Assembly: GCA_017428085.1 (NCBI GenBank) | Contig: JAFRRP010000009.1 | Span: 1 to 64,000 of the forward strand | Direction of reading: 5' to 3' | Origin: Clostridia bacterium | Lineage (GTDB): Bacteria > Bacillota > Clostridia > Oscillospirales > Acutalibacteraceae | Length of the DNA stretch: 64,000 bases | Shown here: in pieces, positions 7,993 through 17,321 of the stretch | How the letters are laid out: every line of letters begins with the position of its first letter | Position numbering within the stretch: the stretch's first letter is position 1 | The notes under the pieces: model-generated | Seen by the model: the letters and a program-made list of their open reading frames with translations, nothing else | Told to the model about the DNA's origin: nothing | Databases searched by the model: none | Program-made: the position numbers and the translations under genes

Positions 7993-8568
7993 ATGAAACG
8001 AGAAGACGAGCTTTTTGACCAGACCCCGCCGTATGAAAACGTGATTGCCGGCGTTGTCGGCGCGTTTCTCTTCGCGCTGGCGGGCGGCGTCGTGTATTTT
8101 CTGCTGAACCAGGTCGGCTATCTGGCGGGGATCAGCGGGCTTGTGGCGGTGGTATGCGCCGCAAAGGGCTATCAGATCTTCGCCAAACGCGAAAGCAAAA
8201 AAGGGCTGGTGATCTCCGTGGCCGCCGCGCTGTTCGTCATCGTGCTGGCGTGGTACTGCTGCCTGTCGCTGGACGTATACAAGGCGTATCAGGAGTGGTA
8301 CGCGGCCGGCGAGGTCGATTTCACGCTGACCTTTTTTGAAGCGCTGCGCGGGGCGTACCGTTTCCTGGAGGAACCGGAGATCGCCAAGCCGTATTTTACG
8401 GATCTGGCCATGGGGCTTGGGTTGTGTATCGTCGGCAGCGTCGGGTATATCATCAACAGTTTCCGGCGCGTGAAAACAGGCAATGCCGCCCCGCAAAGTC
8501 CCCTGCTTCACGGCGCTTATGTCCCTGCCGGGAAGACGGAGGCTGACGATGAACCCAGGGAGCCGTAA
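7993..8568 (+). CDS. Unknown membrane protein
   Basis: A 191-residue protein I do not recognise. Hydrophobic segments are at residues 16-40, 43-58, 73-92 and 135-153, giving four likely helices, with a soluble loop near 95-130 and a polar C-terminal tail. The start follows GAGAGGAACC. It lies 63 bp after the BlaR1-like gene, on the same strand with no visible terminator between them, so it may belong to that operon and be controlled by the BlaI-like repressor. Confidence 0.7.
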   Translation: MKREDELFDQTPPYENVIAGVVGAFLFALAGGVVYFLLNQVGYLAGISGLVAVVCAAKGYQIFAKRESKKGLVISVAAALFVIVLAWYCCLSLDVYKAYQEWYAAGEVDFTLTFFEALRGAYRFLEEPEIAKPYFTDLAMGLGLCIVGSVGYIINSFRRVKTGNAAPQSPLLHGAYVPAGKTEADDEPREP

Positions 8569-8604
8569 AGCAATATAAATATTATTTTTTCGGAGTTGAT
8601 CGGG

Positions 8605-9543
8605 ATGAAAAAACGGATCAGATTGATTGTATTGGCAGCGCTGGCGATCGGTCTGCTGTCGGCGACGGCGCCGGCCTTCGCGGCGCAGCCGGAGGAAATC
8701 ACGGCGCCGGCTTCCACGGCGGATATTTTGGAACTCTACCGCGGCGCGGTGGAGCGGGTGCGCGGCGGCGAGGCGGGTTACTTCCGTACGGACTGGCAGA
8801 AGCTGGGCGGCCTGAAGATCACCGGCAACAGCGCGGTGGACGAGGCCTGCCGGAACGTGATCGTTTCCTATCTTACGACGGAAGAGGACGCGGAACCGCT
8901 CGTTACGCCCCGCGGCACGCCGGAAGCGGCCGATCGGCTGCCCGCCTGCACGCTGACCGACCTTTCCGCCGTTGAATCCGCTTCCTTTGAGGAGGCCGGG
9001 AATTTTTACGTGCTGGAGATCGTCTTTTGCGAGGAGGATTCCCCCCGCACCCGGGAGAGCAGCCGGTTGGGACAGGTGACGGACAACATCGCCTTTACGG
9101 AGGATCTGGACGAGGAGATCTCGCAGATCAAAGTATTCTCCGGCAAACCGGAGTACCGCATGAAATATCAGCTGACCGTCACGTGCCTGCTGACGCGGGA
9201 CGGGCGCATCGCGGAGCTGATGCACGAAACACAGACGCACGTCGATATCGTCCGGGCGAAGGCCATGTTCGTAACGGTCAAAGACGCGTGGGCGGATATG
9301 ACTTCGTTCTCCCACTATACGCGGTTCGACTACGGCGCGGTGGCCTACCGCCCCGGCGACGTGGACGGCGACGCGCAGGTGACCCCCGCCGACGCCCGGC
9401 TGGCGCTGCGGGCTGCCGTAAAGCTGCAGCCGTTAGAGAGCACTACCGCTGCGTTTTATGCCGCCGATACGGACGGCAGCGGTGAAATAGAGCCCGCCGA
9501 CGCCCGACTGATCCTGCGGACTTCCGTGGGGCTGGCGGCGTAA
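8605..9543 (+). CDS. Secreted protein with C-terminal dockerin
   Basis: A 312-residue exported protein. Residues 1-27 are a signal peptide ending in APAFA/AQ. The central 220 residues match no family I recognise. The C-terminal 62 residues are a dockerin with two calcium-loop repeats (GDVDGDAQVTPADARLALR and ADTDGSGEIEPADARLILR). Dockerins dock to cohesins or act as calcium-stabilised modules; no cohesin is visible here. ATG at 8605 is preferred over TTG at 8596, which would abut the GGAG site. Two further dockerin genes follow on the same strand. Confidence 0.8.
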   Translation: MKKRIRLIVLAALAIGLLSATAPAFAAQPEEITAPASTADILELYRGAVERVRGGEAGYFRTDWQKLGGLKITGNSAVDEACRNVIVSYLTTEEDAEPLVTPRGTPEAADRLPACTLTDLSAVESASFEEAGNFYVLEIVFCEEDSPRTRESSRLGQVTDNIAFTEDLDEEISQIKVFSGKPEYRMKYQLTVTCLLTRDGRIAELMHETQTHVDIVRAKAMFVTVKDAWADMTSFSHYTRFDYGAVAYRPGDVDGDAQVTPADARLALRAAVKLQPLESTTAAFYAADTDGSGEIEPADARLILRTSVGLAA

Positions 9544-9605
9544 CCGGCGCCGGAAGAGAACGGAAATCATCTGTTGACGGTAATATCCGGGGAAAGGAAA
9601 CAGAA

Positions 9606-10295
9606 ATGATAAGGACCACACATTTTTCAGGGAAGAATACGTTGATCTGCGTGCTGCTGTCCCTGTTGACCGTCGCGGCGTTGCTGACGTCCTGCGGAAA
9701 ACAGGAGGCGGACACACAGACGGCGGAATACGTCACCTGGTATGAGGACGTCACCTCGCTGCCGCTGGCGCCGATTATCCGCGACTATGTGATCGATATC
9801 AATAACCCCGCGGAGGTCGCCGGGTTTTCCGATCACGTTTTCGTGGGCGTGGTCGCCGGAAAAGGTGAAACCGAATACCTCACCGACGGGTACGATCCCG
9901 CCGACGTGGAGCAATTCGGACTTGCGGGCGATCCCTATACCCCCTACGAGATCACGGTGCTGGAAAACCTGAAGGGCAACCTGAAGATCGGAGCGACCGT
10001 TCCGGTCGTGAAAGCGGGCGGACCCACGGAAGACGGGCAGTATCTGGATCTGGAGGAAGGCGACTTTATGCCGGAGGAGGGCCAGACGCTGGTTCTGTTT
10101 GTTTCCGTACGGAGCGACGGCGCGCTGATCATCTGCAGCGGAAAGAATAATCCGAAGCTGCTGGACGCCGCCGACGCGGGTGCCGATTACAAGTCGCTGG
10201 ACGTTTATAAGACGATCGTTGACGCCTGCGCGAACGAGATCCCGTTCCCGATCGAAATGGAACGGTACACCGCCCCGGCGGAATATCTGGAATAA
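9606..10295 (+). CDS. Putative lipoprotein of unknown function
   Basis: A 229-residue protein with a type II signal peptide: a basic N-terminus, a hydrophobic core and the lipobox LLTSC at residues 26-30, so it should be lipid-anchored outside the membrane. The mature part is acidic, with a beta-rich segment FSDHVFVGVVAGKGETEY, a LENLKGNLKIGATVPVVKAGG segment and a FMPEEGQTLVLFVSV stretch that recall small OB/beta-barrel-like lipoproteins, but I cannot name a family. It sits between two dockerin genes and is probably part of the same exported set. Confidence 0.75.
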   Translation: MIRTTHFSGKNTLICVLLSLLTVAALLTSCGKQEADTQTAEYVTWYEDVTSLPLAPIIRDYVIDINNPAEVAGFSDHVFVGVVAGKGETEYLTDGYDPADVEQFGLAGDPYTPYEITVLENLKGNLKIGATVPVVKAGGPTEDGQYLDLEEGDFMPEEGQTLVLFVSVRSDGALIICSGKNNPKLLDAADAGADYKSLDVYKTIVDACANEIPFPIEMERYTAPAEYLE

Positions 10296-10326
10296 GGCAA
10301 ACGCGCTGTCGTAGGGACAACCCCTG

Positions 10327-10349
10327 TAGCGCGGCACCTCAGTGCCGCT
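10327..10349 (+). repeat. Solo TAGC hairpin
   Basis: This is identical to the left terminus of the element at 93-246: TAGC, then stem GCGGCAC, loop CTCA, stem GTGCCGC. It stands alone between the lipoprotein gene and the next dockerin gene, without a second inverted copy nearby. Confidence 0.75.
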
Positions 10350-10383
10350 CCAAACATAAACAATCATATCAGGAGAGATTCAT

Positions 10384-11898
10384 ATGAAAAAAATACTGTG
10401 CGCCGTTTTATCGGCTGTGATGATTTTCTGCCTGCTGCCCCTGGGGGCGTTTGCGGCCGGCGACGAAGCCGAGCCGCCGCAGGCACTGCTGGGCGACGTG
10501 GACCTGAACGGCGTCGTCGCCCCTGCCGACGCCCGGTTGGCGCTGCGCGCCTCCGTGGGGCTGGAGCCGGAGATCCTGCCGGGGACCGACGTCTTTACCG
10601 CCGCGGACGCGGATTTCGATGAAAAGATCACCTCCGCGGACGCCCGTTCCATCCTGCGGGCCGCCGTGGGGCTGGAAGACCTTGCCGACCGCCTGCCGGA
10701 AAGCGAGGCGCTGACGGAAGCGGCACTGGAGGAGAAGATCAACGCCTGTATGCTGAGTTTCTTTGTGGATTATGAGGAAGGCCACGGAGAACACGGCACC
10801 GGTTTTGCCATCGGCGAAAACGGTACGGTCGTCGTTTCCTATCGCAAGATCCATAAGGCGACCCGAATCAGCGTGGGGTATCCTATAGACGTGGGACGCC
10901 CGTTGGAGTCTATTCTCGCGGCGGATCCCGGTTCCAGGCTGGCGCTGCTGAAGATCGGCGGGGATATCCCGTACCTGCCCGTCAACCGTACCTGGTACGG
11001 CGTGGGCGATACCGTCTATTCAACGGATTACCTCGGGTCCCTGCACCGCCTGACGATCGTTGCGCCGCCTGCCGGCGCGGATATCCCCGAGCAGGCGATC
11101 TGCGTGTCGGTCCCCAAAGGGGAACATTCGTATTCCCTGGGAGGGTACCCGATGGTGGACCGTTTCGGCAGGGCGATCGGTTTCATCGAAAAGGAATTCC
11201 ATACCGACGCCGGCAGGTTTGCCTATGCCATACCGCTGGCCCTGCTGCCCTCGCCGGAGGAATATGCTCCCCGGTCCATGGAGGAATTCTCCCGCGACGA
11301 ATGGCGTATCACGCTGGTCTGCCCCGTGGAGGCCGTTACGCTGGTGCAGTACGGCACGGGGCTGATCCCGATTTACATGTTCAACAGGCAGTTTGAGACT
11401 GTCGACGCCGTTAATCCGCAGACGGACCTGATCGACGTTTCCTTTGAAACAGACGCGACGGATCCGGAAGTCCCGATCCTGCGGATCATGGCGAAAAAGC
11501 CCTGCGAAAATGTCCCCGTCACGGTGCGCGTCGAGGGCAGGTACGAGACCGCCGAGCTGACGCTGACCGTTTCGGTGACACAGGACGGCTACGTCAACAT
11601 GGTGGGGGCGGAATTCCTGCCCGATCCCGGCGTGATCTGGGAGACGCTGCCGACGGAAGTCTACGTGGGCGACTGGATAGCGTTGTCGTTTAACAAGTCC
11701 GATACGGGCCTTTCGGATGAAGAGCTGTTTTACTCCTATACCGATTATCTGATCGCGTTGGGATACGAACACGTGGAAACGGAAGAACTGCCCGACTGCA
11801 ACCGCTACCGGTTCCGGATGGAGGAATACGGGATCACCGTCGACTACACGGACACGGAGGATCACGTCCTCATCGGATGCTATTTTGACGAATCATAA
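10384..11898 (+). CDS. Dockerin protein with catalytically dead HtrA-like domain
   Basis: A 504-residue secreted protein. A signal peptide (1-24) is followed at once by a dockerin (about 36-98: GDVDLNGVVAPADARLALR, DADFDEKITSADARSILR). Residues 130-300 follow the order of HtrA/trypsin-like proteases: GTGFAIGENGTVVVS, then ILAADPGSRLALLKI, then VGDTVYSTDYLGS, then YSLGGYPMVDRFGRAIGF. At all three catalytic sites the residue is changed: no His after the first strand, SRLALLKI for DLALLKI, and SLGGYP for NSGGP. A C-terminal region of about 190 residues contains beta-rich material resembling Ig-like folds. It is probably a binding rather than a cleaving protein. Confidence 0.75.
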   Translation: MKKILCAVLSAVMIFCLLPLGAFAAGDEAEPPQALLGDVDLNGVVAPADARLALRASVGLEPEILPGTDVFTAADADFDEKITSADARSILRAAVGLEDLADRLPESEALTEAALEEKINACMLSFFVDYEEGHGEHGTGFAIGENGTVVVSYRKIHKATRISVGYPIDVGRPLESILAADPGSRLALLKIGGDIPYLPVNRTWYGVGDTVYSTDYLGSLHRLTIVAPPAGADIPEQAICVSVPKGEHSYSLGGYPMVDRFGRAIGFIEKEFHTDAGRFAYAIPLALLPSPEEYAPRSMEEFSRDEWRITLVCPVEAVTLVQYGTGLIPIYMFNRQFETVDAVNPQTDLIDVSFETDATDPEVPILRIMAKKPCENVPVTVRVEGRYETAELTLTVSVTQDGYVNMVGAEFLPDPGVIWETLPTEVYVGDWIALSFNKSDTGLSDEELFYSYTDYLIALGYEHVETEELPDCNRYRFRMEEYGITVDYTDTEDHVLIGCYFDES

Positions 11899-11919
11899 AC
11901 GTCCGCAACAGATCATTGC

Positions 11920-11948
11920 TTGCTTATTTGCGACAGAACGTGTAAAAT
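11920..11948 (+). promoter_or_regulatory. Promoter for the third dockerin gene
   Basis: TTGCTT, 17 bases, TAAAAT, ending 24 bp before the GTG start, with AAAGGGGG in between. Confidence 0.65.
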
Positions 11949-11972
11949 GAAGACGAAAGGGGGCGGCTTGCC

Positions 11973-13361
11973 GTGAAAAAACTGTTTGCCGTACTGATTT
12001 GTTTTGCACTGCTGTTCGCGGCGGCGCCCTGCGCCTTCGCGCAGGAGGAGGACGACGAAACATACGAAGCGCTGCAGAAAATGTCCTTTGCTGAATTGGT
12101 CGGCTATATGAACGCCAACCCGCCGGAGAACGACCTGGATGAGATCACCGGGTACGCTTTCCTGCTGGCGGCGCGGGCGGACGAAGTCTCCTGTGAGACC
12201 ATTGAAGAGATCATTCTTGACCCGCAGAACTGTTACGTGCTGCGGCTGACGCTGATGATGCTGGCGGACGACCTTTCCTGGCCGCTGGACGCGGACGGGA
12301 TCACCGCCATGGCGCGGGACAAGACCGCCGACGAAACGCTGCGGTCCTACGCGCTGGACTGGCTGATCGAACGGGAACCCGTCGACCGGGAGCTGTTCTG
12401 TGAGATCGCAAGGGATGAGACCGACCCCAACAGCGGTTGGGCGCTGAAGCTGTTGTACCTGTACGATGAAAAAGCGGCGCGGCCGATCATTGACGAAGTG
12501 CTGGCGGATTGCTCCGGTGGGCCGCTGGACAGTCGTGCGGGAACGGCGCTGCTGTATAAAGGCGTCGATCTGCGCAACAACGGAACGCCGGAGGAGATCG
12601 ACGCGTTCATTCAATTCTGTGACAAGCTGCTGTCAAACGATCTTTCTGCCGACGACAGGTCTGTCGTTGTTATTGCCATTGTCAACGTGGGAACAAAGGA
12701 GAGCGTTTCCTATATCTTCTCTCACTTTGAAGAGCAGAGCGATTATCTTGCGTGGGCGGTCATTGAAACAGACAACGCGGTCCTCTATGAAATGTACGAC
12801 GTCGCGGAGGATCCGGCTGCCTTTGCCGCCATCATGAGGCAGTCCCATCATCCTTTGCAGGGCGATATGGACGGCGACGGGCGCGTTACCTCCGCCGACG
12901 CGAGAAGCATCCTGCGCAAGTGCGTGGGGCTGGAAGCGGTCTCCGAAGAAGACGAATGGGATCTGGACGGCGACGACCGGCTCTCGCCGGAGGACGCGCG
13001 TCTGGCGCTGCGGACTTCCGTGCAGCAAGAAAATCCGGTATTTTACGGCCTGTCTCGTGAGAAAAACGAGCCCATTCCCATCGACGACTATATTTTAGTG
13101 GGCATGACGCACGAATACTCCTTTCCGGAGGAGCCCTATTCCACGGAATACTTTCACGCGGAATACGTGGAACGGGTGGAGACGATCTTTGATTATCATG
13201 AGGGGGACCTCGTCGACAAGGAAAAGTTCAACCGGATCGAAACGCTTTATTTGACGGAAAAAGGCAAGGAGAATATTGACGCGTTTATCGACGAACTGAA
13301 CGCACGGGAGGATATTCTGTGCGCGGAACGGGATTATGAATACCCCATGGGGCTTACCTGA
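11973..13361 (+). CDS. Secreted helical-repeat protein with internal dockerin
   Basis: A 462-residue protein with a signal peptide (1-23, cleaved after CAFA). Residues 30-285 are almost wholly alpha-helical with repeated Leu/Ala-rich helix pairs, suggesting a HEAT/ARM-like solenoid. A dockerin follows at about 297-352 (GDMDGDGRVTSADARSILR, DLDGDDRLSPEDARLALR). The last 110 residues form a separate acidic domain with EYVERVETIFDYHEGDL. The start is GTG, placed by AAAGGGGG nine bases upstream. The internal position of the dockerin is unusual, since dockerins normally end proteins. No enzyme motif is visible. Confidence 0.75.
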   Translation: MKKLFAVLICFALLFAAAPCAFAQEEDDETYEALQKMSFAELVGYMNANPPENDLDEITGYAFLLAARADEVSCETIEEIILDPQNCYVLRLTLMMLADDLSWPLDADGITAMARDKTADETLRSYALDWLIEREPVDRELFCEIARDETDPNSGWALKLLYLYDEKAARPIIDEVLADCSGGPLDSRAGTALLYKGVDLRNNGTPEEIDAFIQFCDKLLSNDLSADDRSVVVIAIVNVGTKESVSYIFSHFEEQSDYLAWAVIETDNAVLYEMYDVAEDPAAFAAIMRQSHHPLQGDMDGDGRVTSADARSILRKCVGLEAVSEEDEWDLDGDDRLSPEDARLALRTSVQQENPVFYGLSREKNEPIPIDDYILVGMTHEYSFPEEPYSTEYFHAEYVERVETIFDYHEGDLVDKEKFNRIETLYLTEKGKENIDAFIDELNAREDILCAERDYEYPMGLT

Positions 13362-13415
13362 AGCAGAGAAAAAACCGCCGTACACGTTAACGTGACGGCT
13401 TGAGGGAGGATCTTT

Positions 13416-13943
13416 ATGCAGGACTATTTGTTTGAGTGCCGTTATCAGATGGACGACGGGCTTTGGGACGAAATACTGCGGTATTACTATTTCCGCCGTC
13501 CCCTCAGCGTGGCGATCTTCGTTTTCAGCGGGGTGTTTTTTGCGCTGGGGATCGGGCTGGGCGTGTGGGCCTATTGCCTGATGGGCGAAGTGCCGGTGCA
13601 GACGTGGGAGATCCTTGTGCTCTCTCTTGTGCTGCCCCTGCTGCATGTTTTGCTTTATTCAAAAGCGCGCAAAAACCGCCGGAAACAGCTGCGGGAGCTG
13701 TACGGAGATAAAACGATCGAAGTGACCGTCGCCGTCAGCGAAACGGAGGTGTACCACCGTTCCTCCGAACGTACTGAAGCCAGTACCGTGGCCCTTTCGG
13801 AGATCCGGCGGACCTTTGCAACCGAACACACGCTTTGTCTGGTTTCCCGCGCGAAACTGATGTATATCATGGCGAAATCCGGCTTTACCAAAGGCACGGC
13901 GGAGGACTGCAGGGCGTTCCTGAAATCGAAGGGGATCGGATGA
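13416..13943 (+). CDS. YcxB-like membrane protein
   Basis: A 175-residue protein with an N-terminal soluble stretch of about 30 residues, two closely spaced helices (about 33-55 and 65-83), a basic RKNRRKQ cytoplasmic loop, and a C-terminal domain (EVTVAVSETEVYHRSSERTE, then ALSEIRRTFATEHTLCLVS) that resembles the YcxB-like C-terminal fold. Function in that family is unknown. A hairpin with a T run follows it. The start is supported by GAGGGAGGA. Confidence 0.7.
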   Translation: MQDYLFECRYQMDDGLWDEILRYYYFRRPLSVAIFVFSGVFFALGIGLGVWAYCLMGEVPVQTWEILVLSLVLPLLHVLLYSKARKNRRKQLRELYGDKTIEVTVAVSETEVYHRSSERTEASTVALSEIRRTFATEHTLCLVSRAKLMYIMAKSGFTKGTAEDCRAFLKSKGIG

Positions 13944-13994
13944 TACCCGCCGGGCAAACCGGTTTGTGCCCGGTATCCCACAAAAAAATTTTTT
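13942..13994 (+). terminator. Probable terminator after the YcxB-like gene
   Basis: A 7-bp GC stem CCGGGCA / TGCCCGG (13950-13956 with 13967-13973), extended by outer GATAC/GTATC pairing, is followed by A and then T runs. The first stem bases overlap the stop codon. Confidence 0.6.
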
Positions 13995-14174
13995 CTGTTT
14001 TCAAGTTTTTTTAAGTACGCCGGGCTATACTGTGAACTGTCGAAAGACAAATGCTTCCTCGTTTTTCTTCATAAAATATCTCCTCAAAAGCGTAAAGCGC
14101 ACTGTAGTCAGCGGTGCGCTTTGCGTTTTGTTTTTGTGAAGCCGCGTTTTTTTTGCGCCGCGGTGAAAAAACGG

Positions 14175-14203
14175 TTGAGCTTTCCGGCGTTTTGCGATAT
14201 ACT
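14175..14203 (+). promoter_or_regulatory. Promoter for the beta-helix membrane protein
   Basis: TTGAGC, 17 bases, TATACT, about 30 bp before the start codon. It excludes the longer upstream reading frame that begins at 14114. Confidence 0.75.
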
Positions 14204-14236
14204 CGAACTATACTCACAAAAGGGGAGACGATGACG

Positions 14237-16861
14237 ATGAAAAAACGGATCGCGGTCTTATTATCCGCGCTGCTGCTGGCGGGCGTGCTCGGCGCGTTGC
14301 CGGCGCTGGCCGCGGCGCAGCCGACGGTCGGCCCGTACGACCTGTTCGTGTCGCCGCAGGGCGACGACGCGGCGGCGGGCACGCTTGAAGCCCCGCTGCG
14401 GACCGTGGCGGCGGCAAAGGAAAAGCTGAAAACGCGGAAGGGCGCCGTGGGTGAGGACGAGACCGTCCGCGTGTGGCTGCGGGACGGGCGCTATGAATTT
14501 GCCGAAACGCTGTCCTTTACGGCGGAGGACCTGCCGAACGTGACCTATGCCGCATGCAACGGTGAGAAAGTCGTCTTTTCCGGCGCGAAGGAGATCACGG
14601 GCTTTGCCGCGGAAACCGCCAACGGCGTGACGGTCTTCACCAAAACGCTGGACCCGGAAAAGGACCCGACGGGCTTTCATTCCCTGTTCAGCGAAACGGA
14701 GCAGCTCTCCGTGCCCCGCTACCCGGAGGAGGGCTATTTCACGGTGAAAAAGCTCTGCCCGGAGGACGACCTGTGGACGGAGGAGAACACCCCATGGGAG
14801 TTCACCCGTGGCCAGCGCTCCTTCTGCGCCGACCCCGCCGACCTGACGGAGTTCACCAACCCCACGGACGTGCAGGTGCGCATCCTGCACTACTGGCACG
14901 ACGAGCTGATGTACCTGACGGACGTCGATTACGCCACCGGCAAGCTGGGGCTGTCCCGCCCCTCCTCCATGAACATCAGCGATATCGACCGGATCTATTT
15001 TGAAAATGTCTTCGAGGCGCTGGACGAGCCCGGCGAATGGTACCTGAACACGCAAACCGGCAAGCTGTACTACGTGCCCGAAGACGGCGAGACCGCCGAT
15101 ACGCTGACGCTGTACGCCTCCTCGCTGGAGCGCCTGATCGATATCGACGGCGCGGACGGCATTGCCTTTGAGAACATCGTCTTTACCCAGACGGACTGGA
15201 CGGTCCCCACGCCCGGCGAGTGGGAGGGCGGCTGGCGCGCGGAAAACGATATCGACGCGCTGCAGGCGGCGCTGGACGTGAAGGGCGTGTTCACCGCGCG
15301 GCACGCTTCGGATATCTCTGTCAAAAACTGTGAGTTCCGCAACCTCGGCGCGGACGCGGTGAAACTCATGGAGGGCGTCACGCGCAGCCGGGTGGACAGC
15401 TGCCTGTTCCGGCACATCGCCGCCACCGCGGTGTTCGTGGGCGGGGCCAACGGCGAGCCCGGCGACCCGGACGTGACGGCGGATATCACCGTGACCAACA
15501 ACGATATCTCCGGCTACGGCAGGAAGTTCTTCTGCGCCATCGGCGTCCATATCACCTACTGCGACGGGGCCGAGGTCAGCCACAACGAGATCTCCGACGG
15601 CTATTATACGGGTATCTCCTGCGGCTGGACCTGGGGCTACACCCATCACCTGACGAACAACATCAAAATAAGGGATAACCTGATCTACAACATCGGGCAG
15701 GGGTGGCTGTCCGATATGGGCGGCATCTACATGCTGGGCATCCAGCCCGGCACGGAGCTGACCGGCAATGTCATCCACAACGTGGCGGCGGACCCCGGAG
15801 AGGGCGGCTACGGCGGCTGGGGCGTTTACCTCGACGAGGGCTCCTCCCGGATGCTGGTGGAACAGAACCTCGTCTACTGCTGCGGCAGCCAGAGCTTCAA
15901 CATCCACTACGGCGAGGGCAACGTCATCCGCAACAACATCGGAGCCTTTTCCGCGGAGGGCCAGGTGAGCCCCGGCTCCCGGGACGAAGCCCACGCCACG
16001 GCCTATTATTACGACAACATCTTCCTGACGGACAAAGGCGCGCCGATTTACATTTATATGCAGGAGCCCGCGCATTTCCATGCGAACGGCAATCTGTTCT
16101 GGGATCTGAGCAAAGGAAGCGACCTGCGCTTTTCCAAAAACGGCGGCGACGACTGCCTGACCCTGAAAACAGCTCAGCGCGAGGGATTTTTGCACAACTC
16201 CACCGTTGCCGACCCGCTGTTCGCGGACGCGGCGCACTACGACTTCACGCTGGCGGAGGATTCCCCGGCGTTTGCCCTCAACTTCAAGGCGTGGGATTAC
16301 GACAACGCCGGTACTTTGAAGGGTACCACGATCGGCACGGATCAGCCCGGCGGCGGCACCGCCTACAACGACAGCGTGGTCCCGGTGACGCCCACCGGCA
16401 AAAAGCATTCCGTGCCGGTCTCCTCCGTGCTGCTGCCTGTCGCCGTCGCGCTCGGCGCGCTGTTGGCGGCGTTCTGGCTGGCGTTCGCGCTGCTGCGCGC
16501 GCCGAAAGCGGCCACCGTCAGCTTTTGCGTCGTTCTGGCGGGGGTACTGGCCGGGTGGTTCGTCTACCGCACCTTCGTACACTGGTCGCCGGCGCCGTAT
16601 GTGCTCGGCGTTACCGCGCTGTGCGCCGCGGCGGCTGCCCTGCCGATGTGCGCGCCGCGGGAGAGGAAAAAACCGGTCCGCAGCTTCCTGATCCGCTTCG
16701 TGTGCGTTCTGGCGGTTTTCTTCGCCGTGGTGCTGACGCTGAACAACATGCTTCGCATCGGCGAGGTCAACGTCATGTCCATCGCGCTCACGGCCCTGGG
16801 CGTGTACGCCGCCGCCGTCACCGTCAAAAACCTGCTTGCGGAACGGAACAAGTCAAAATAA
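14237..16861 (+). CDS. Parallel beta-helix protein with C-terminal membrane domain
   Basis: An 874-residue protein. A signal peptide (1-23) precedes a region beginning DLFVSPQGDDAAAGTLEAPL, typical of the start of right-handed parallel beta-helix enzymes acting on polysaccharides. Helix-type repeats run to about residue 670 (VKNCEFRNLGADAVKL, VTNNDISGYGRKF, VSHNEISDGYYTGISCG, IRDNLIYNIG). From about 715 there are roughly five hydrophobic segments to the C-terminus. This anchors an extracellular beta-helix to the membrane, an uncommon arrangement. ATG at 14237 sits nine bases after AGGGGAG; an ATG six bases earlier is also possible. The substrate is unknown. Confidence 0.82.
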   Translation: MKKRIAVLLSALLLAGVLGALPALAAAQPTVGPYDLFVSPQGDDAAAGTLEAPLRTVAAAKEKLKTRKGAVGEDETVRVWLRDGRYEFAETLSFTAEDLPNVTYAACNGEKVVFSGAKEITGFAAETANGVTVFTKTLDPEKDPTGFHSLFSETEQLSVPRYPEEGYFTVKKLCPEDDLWTEENTPWEFTRGQRSFCADPADLTEFTNPTDVQVRILHYWHDELMYLTDVDYATGKLGLSRPSSMNISDIDRIYFENVFEALDEPGEWYLNTQTGKLYYVPEDGETADTLTLYASSLERLIDIDGADGIAFENIVFTQTDWTVPTPGEWEGGWRAENDIDALQAALDVKGVFTARHASDISVKNCEFRNLGADAVKLMEGVTRSRVDSCLFRHIAATAVFVGGANGEPGDPDVTADITVTNNDISGYGRKFFCAIGVHITYCDGAEVSHNEISDGYYTGISCGWTWGYTHHLTNNIKIRDNLIYNIGQGWLSDMGGIYMLGIQPGTELTGNVIHNVAADPGEGGYGGWGVYLDEGSSRMLVEQNLVYCCGSQSFNIHYGEGNVIRNNIGAFSAEGQVSPGSRDEAHATAYYYDNIFLTDKGAPIYIYMQEPAHFHANGNLFWDLSKGSDLRFSKNGGDDCLTLKTAQREGFLHNSTVADPLFADAAHYDFTLAEDSPAFALNFKAWDYDNAGTLKGTTIGTDQPGGGTAYNDSVVPVTPTGKKHSVPVSSVLLPVAVALGALLAAFWLAFALLRAPKAATVSFCVVLAGVLAGWFVYRTFVHWSPAPYVLGVTALCAAAAALPMCAPRERKKPVRSFLIRFVCVLAVFFAVVLTLNNMLRIGEVNVMSIALTALGVYAAAVTVKNLLAERNKSK

Positions 16862-16931
16862 ACAAAAAAGGAAAAGGTTTTTACGGAAAATACGACAATC
16901 TATCATTTCGGTTTTTTTTGATCTTCCTTGC

Positions 16932-16961
16932 TTGACAGCCCCTCTTTATACATGTTAAAAT
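16932..16961 (+). promoter_or_regulatory. Promoter of the purine leader RNA and operon
   Basis: A consensus TTGACA, 18 bases, TAAAAT. Transcription should begin near 16968, leaving about 425 nt before purE. Confidence 0.85.
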
Positions 16962-16967
16962 AAAGGC

Positions 16968-17321
16968 AAATCAAATCGAGGTCTCCTGTGACCGACGGGT
17001 GAAAGCGGAGCACCGCAGAGAAGCAGGAGACCGAAGTGGAGAGAGTCACACTCCATACGGTTTTCGGCGGAGGATTTCCGTGACGACATCGTCAAAAATG
17101 CTCGGCAGGCGTCAGCATTCCTGCGCTTTTTTCCTTGTTTTCGCAAAAATCTTCCAGCCAAAAACTGCCCTGCACCTGAAAATCGTCAAAGTGCATACTG
17201 ACGGGTGGCTTGACGACGAGGGCATGCTGATGTATGGCGAGGAGGAAAACATTCGTATGTGTGTGCTTTGGTGTTTTTCAGGCGTGCGTAGTGTAACTCT
17301 CTCCACCTTAAGCCGACCGTC
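16968..17321 (+). ncRNA. Large structured RNA / leader upstream of purE
   Basis: This stretch carries no convincing gene but folds strongly by eye. P1: GGTCTCCTG/CAGGAGACC (16980-16988 with 17024-17032) capped by a GGTG/CACC hairpin. P3: a 16-bp long-range helix with one mismatch, 17036-17052 with 17290-17306, including the perfect GTGGAGAGAGT/ACTCTCTCCAC. Inside are AATGCT/AGCATT (17097-17119) and a coaxial stack 17175-17182/17275-17282, 17187-17191/17266-17270, 17193-17198/17255-17260. The loop of that stack (17200-17211) pairs with 17310-17321, outside P3, giving a pseudoknot with 10 Watson-Crick pairs and one wobble out of 12. I do not recognise the class; it lacks the purine riboswitch core. 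Confidence 0.7.
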
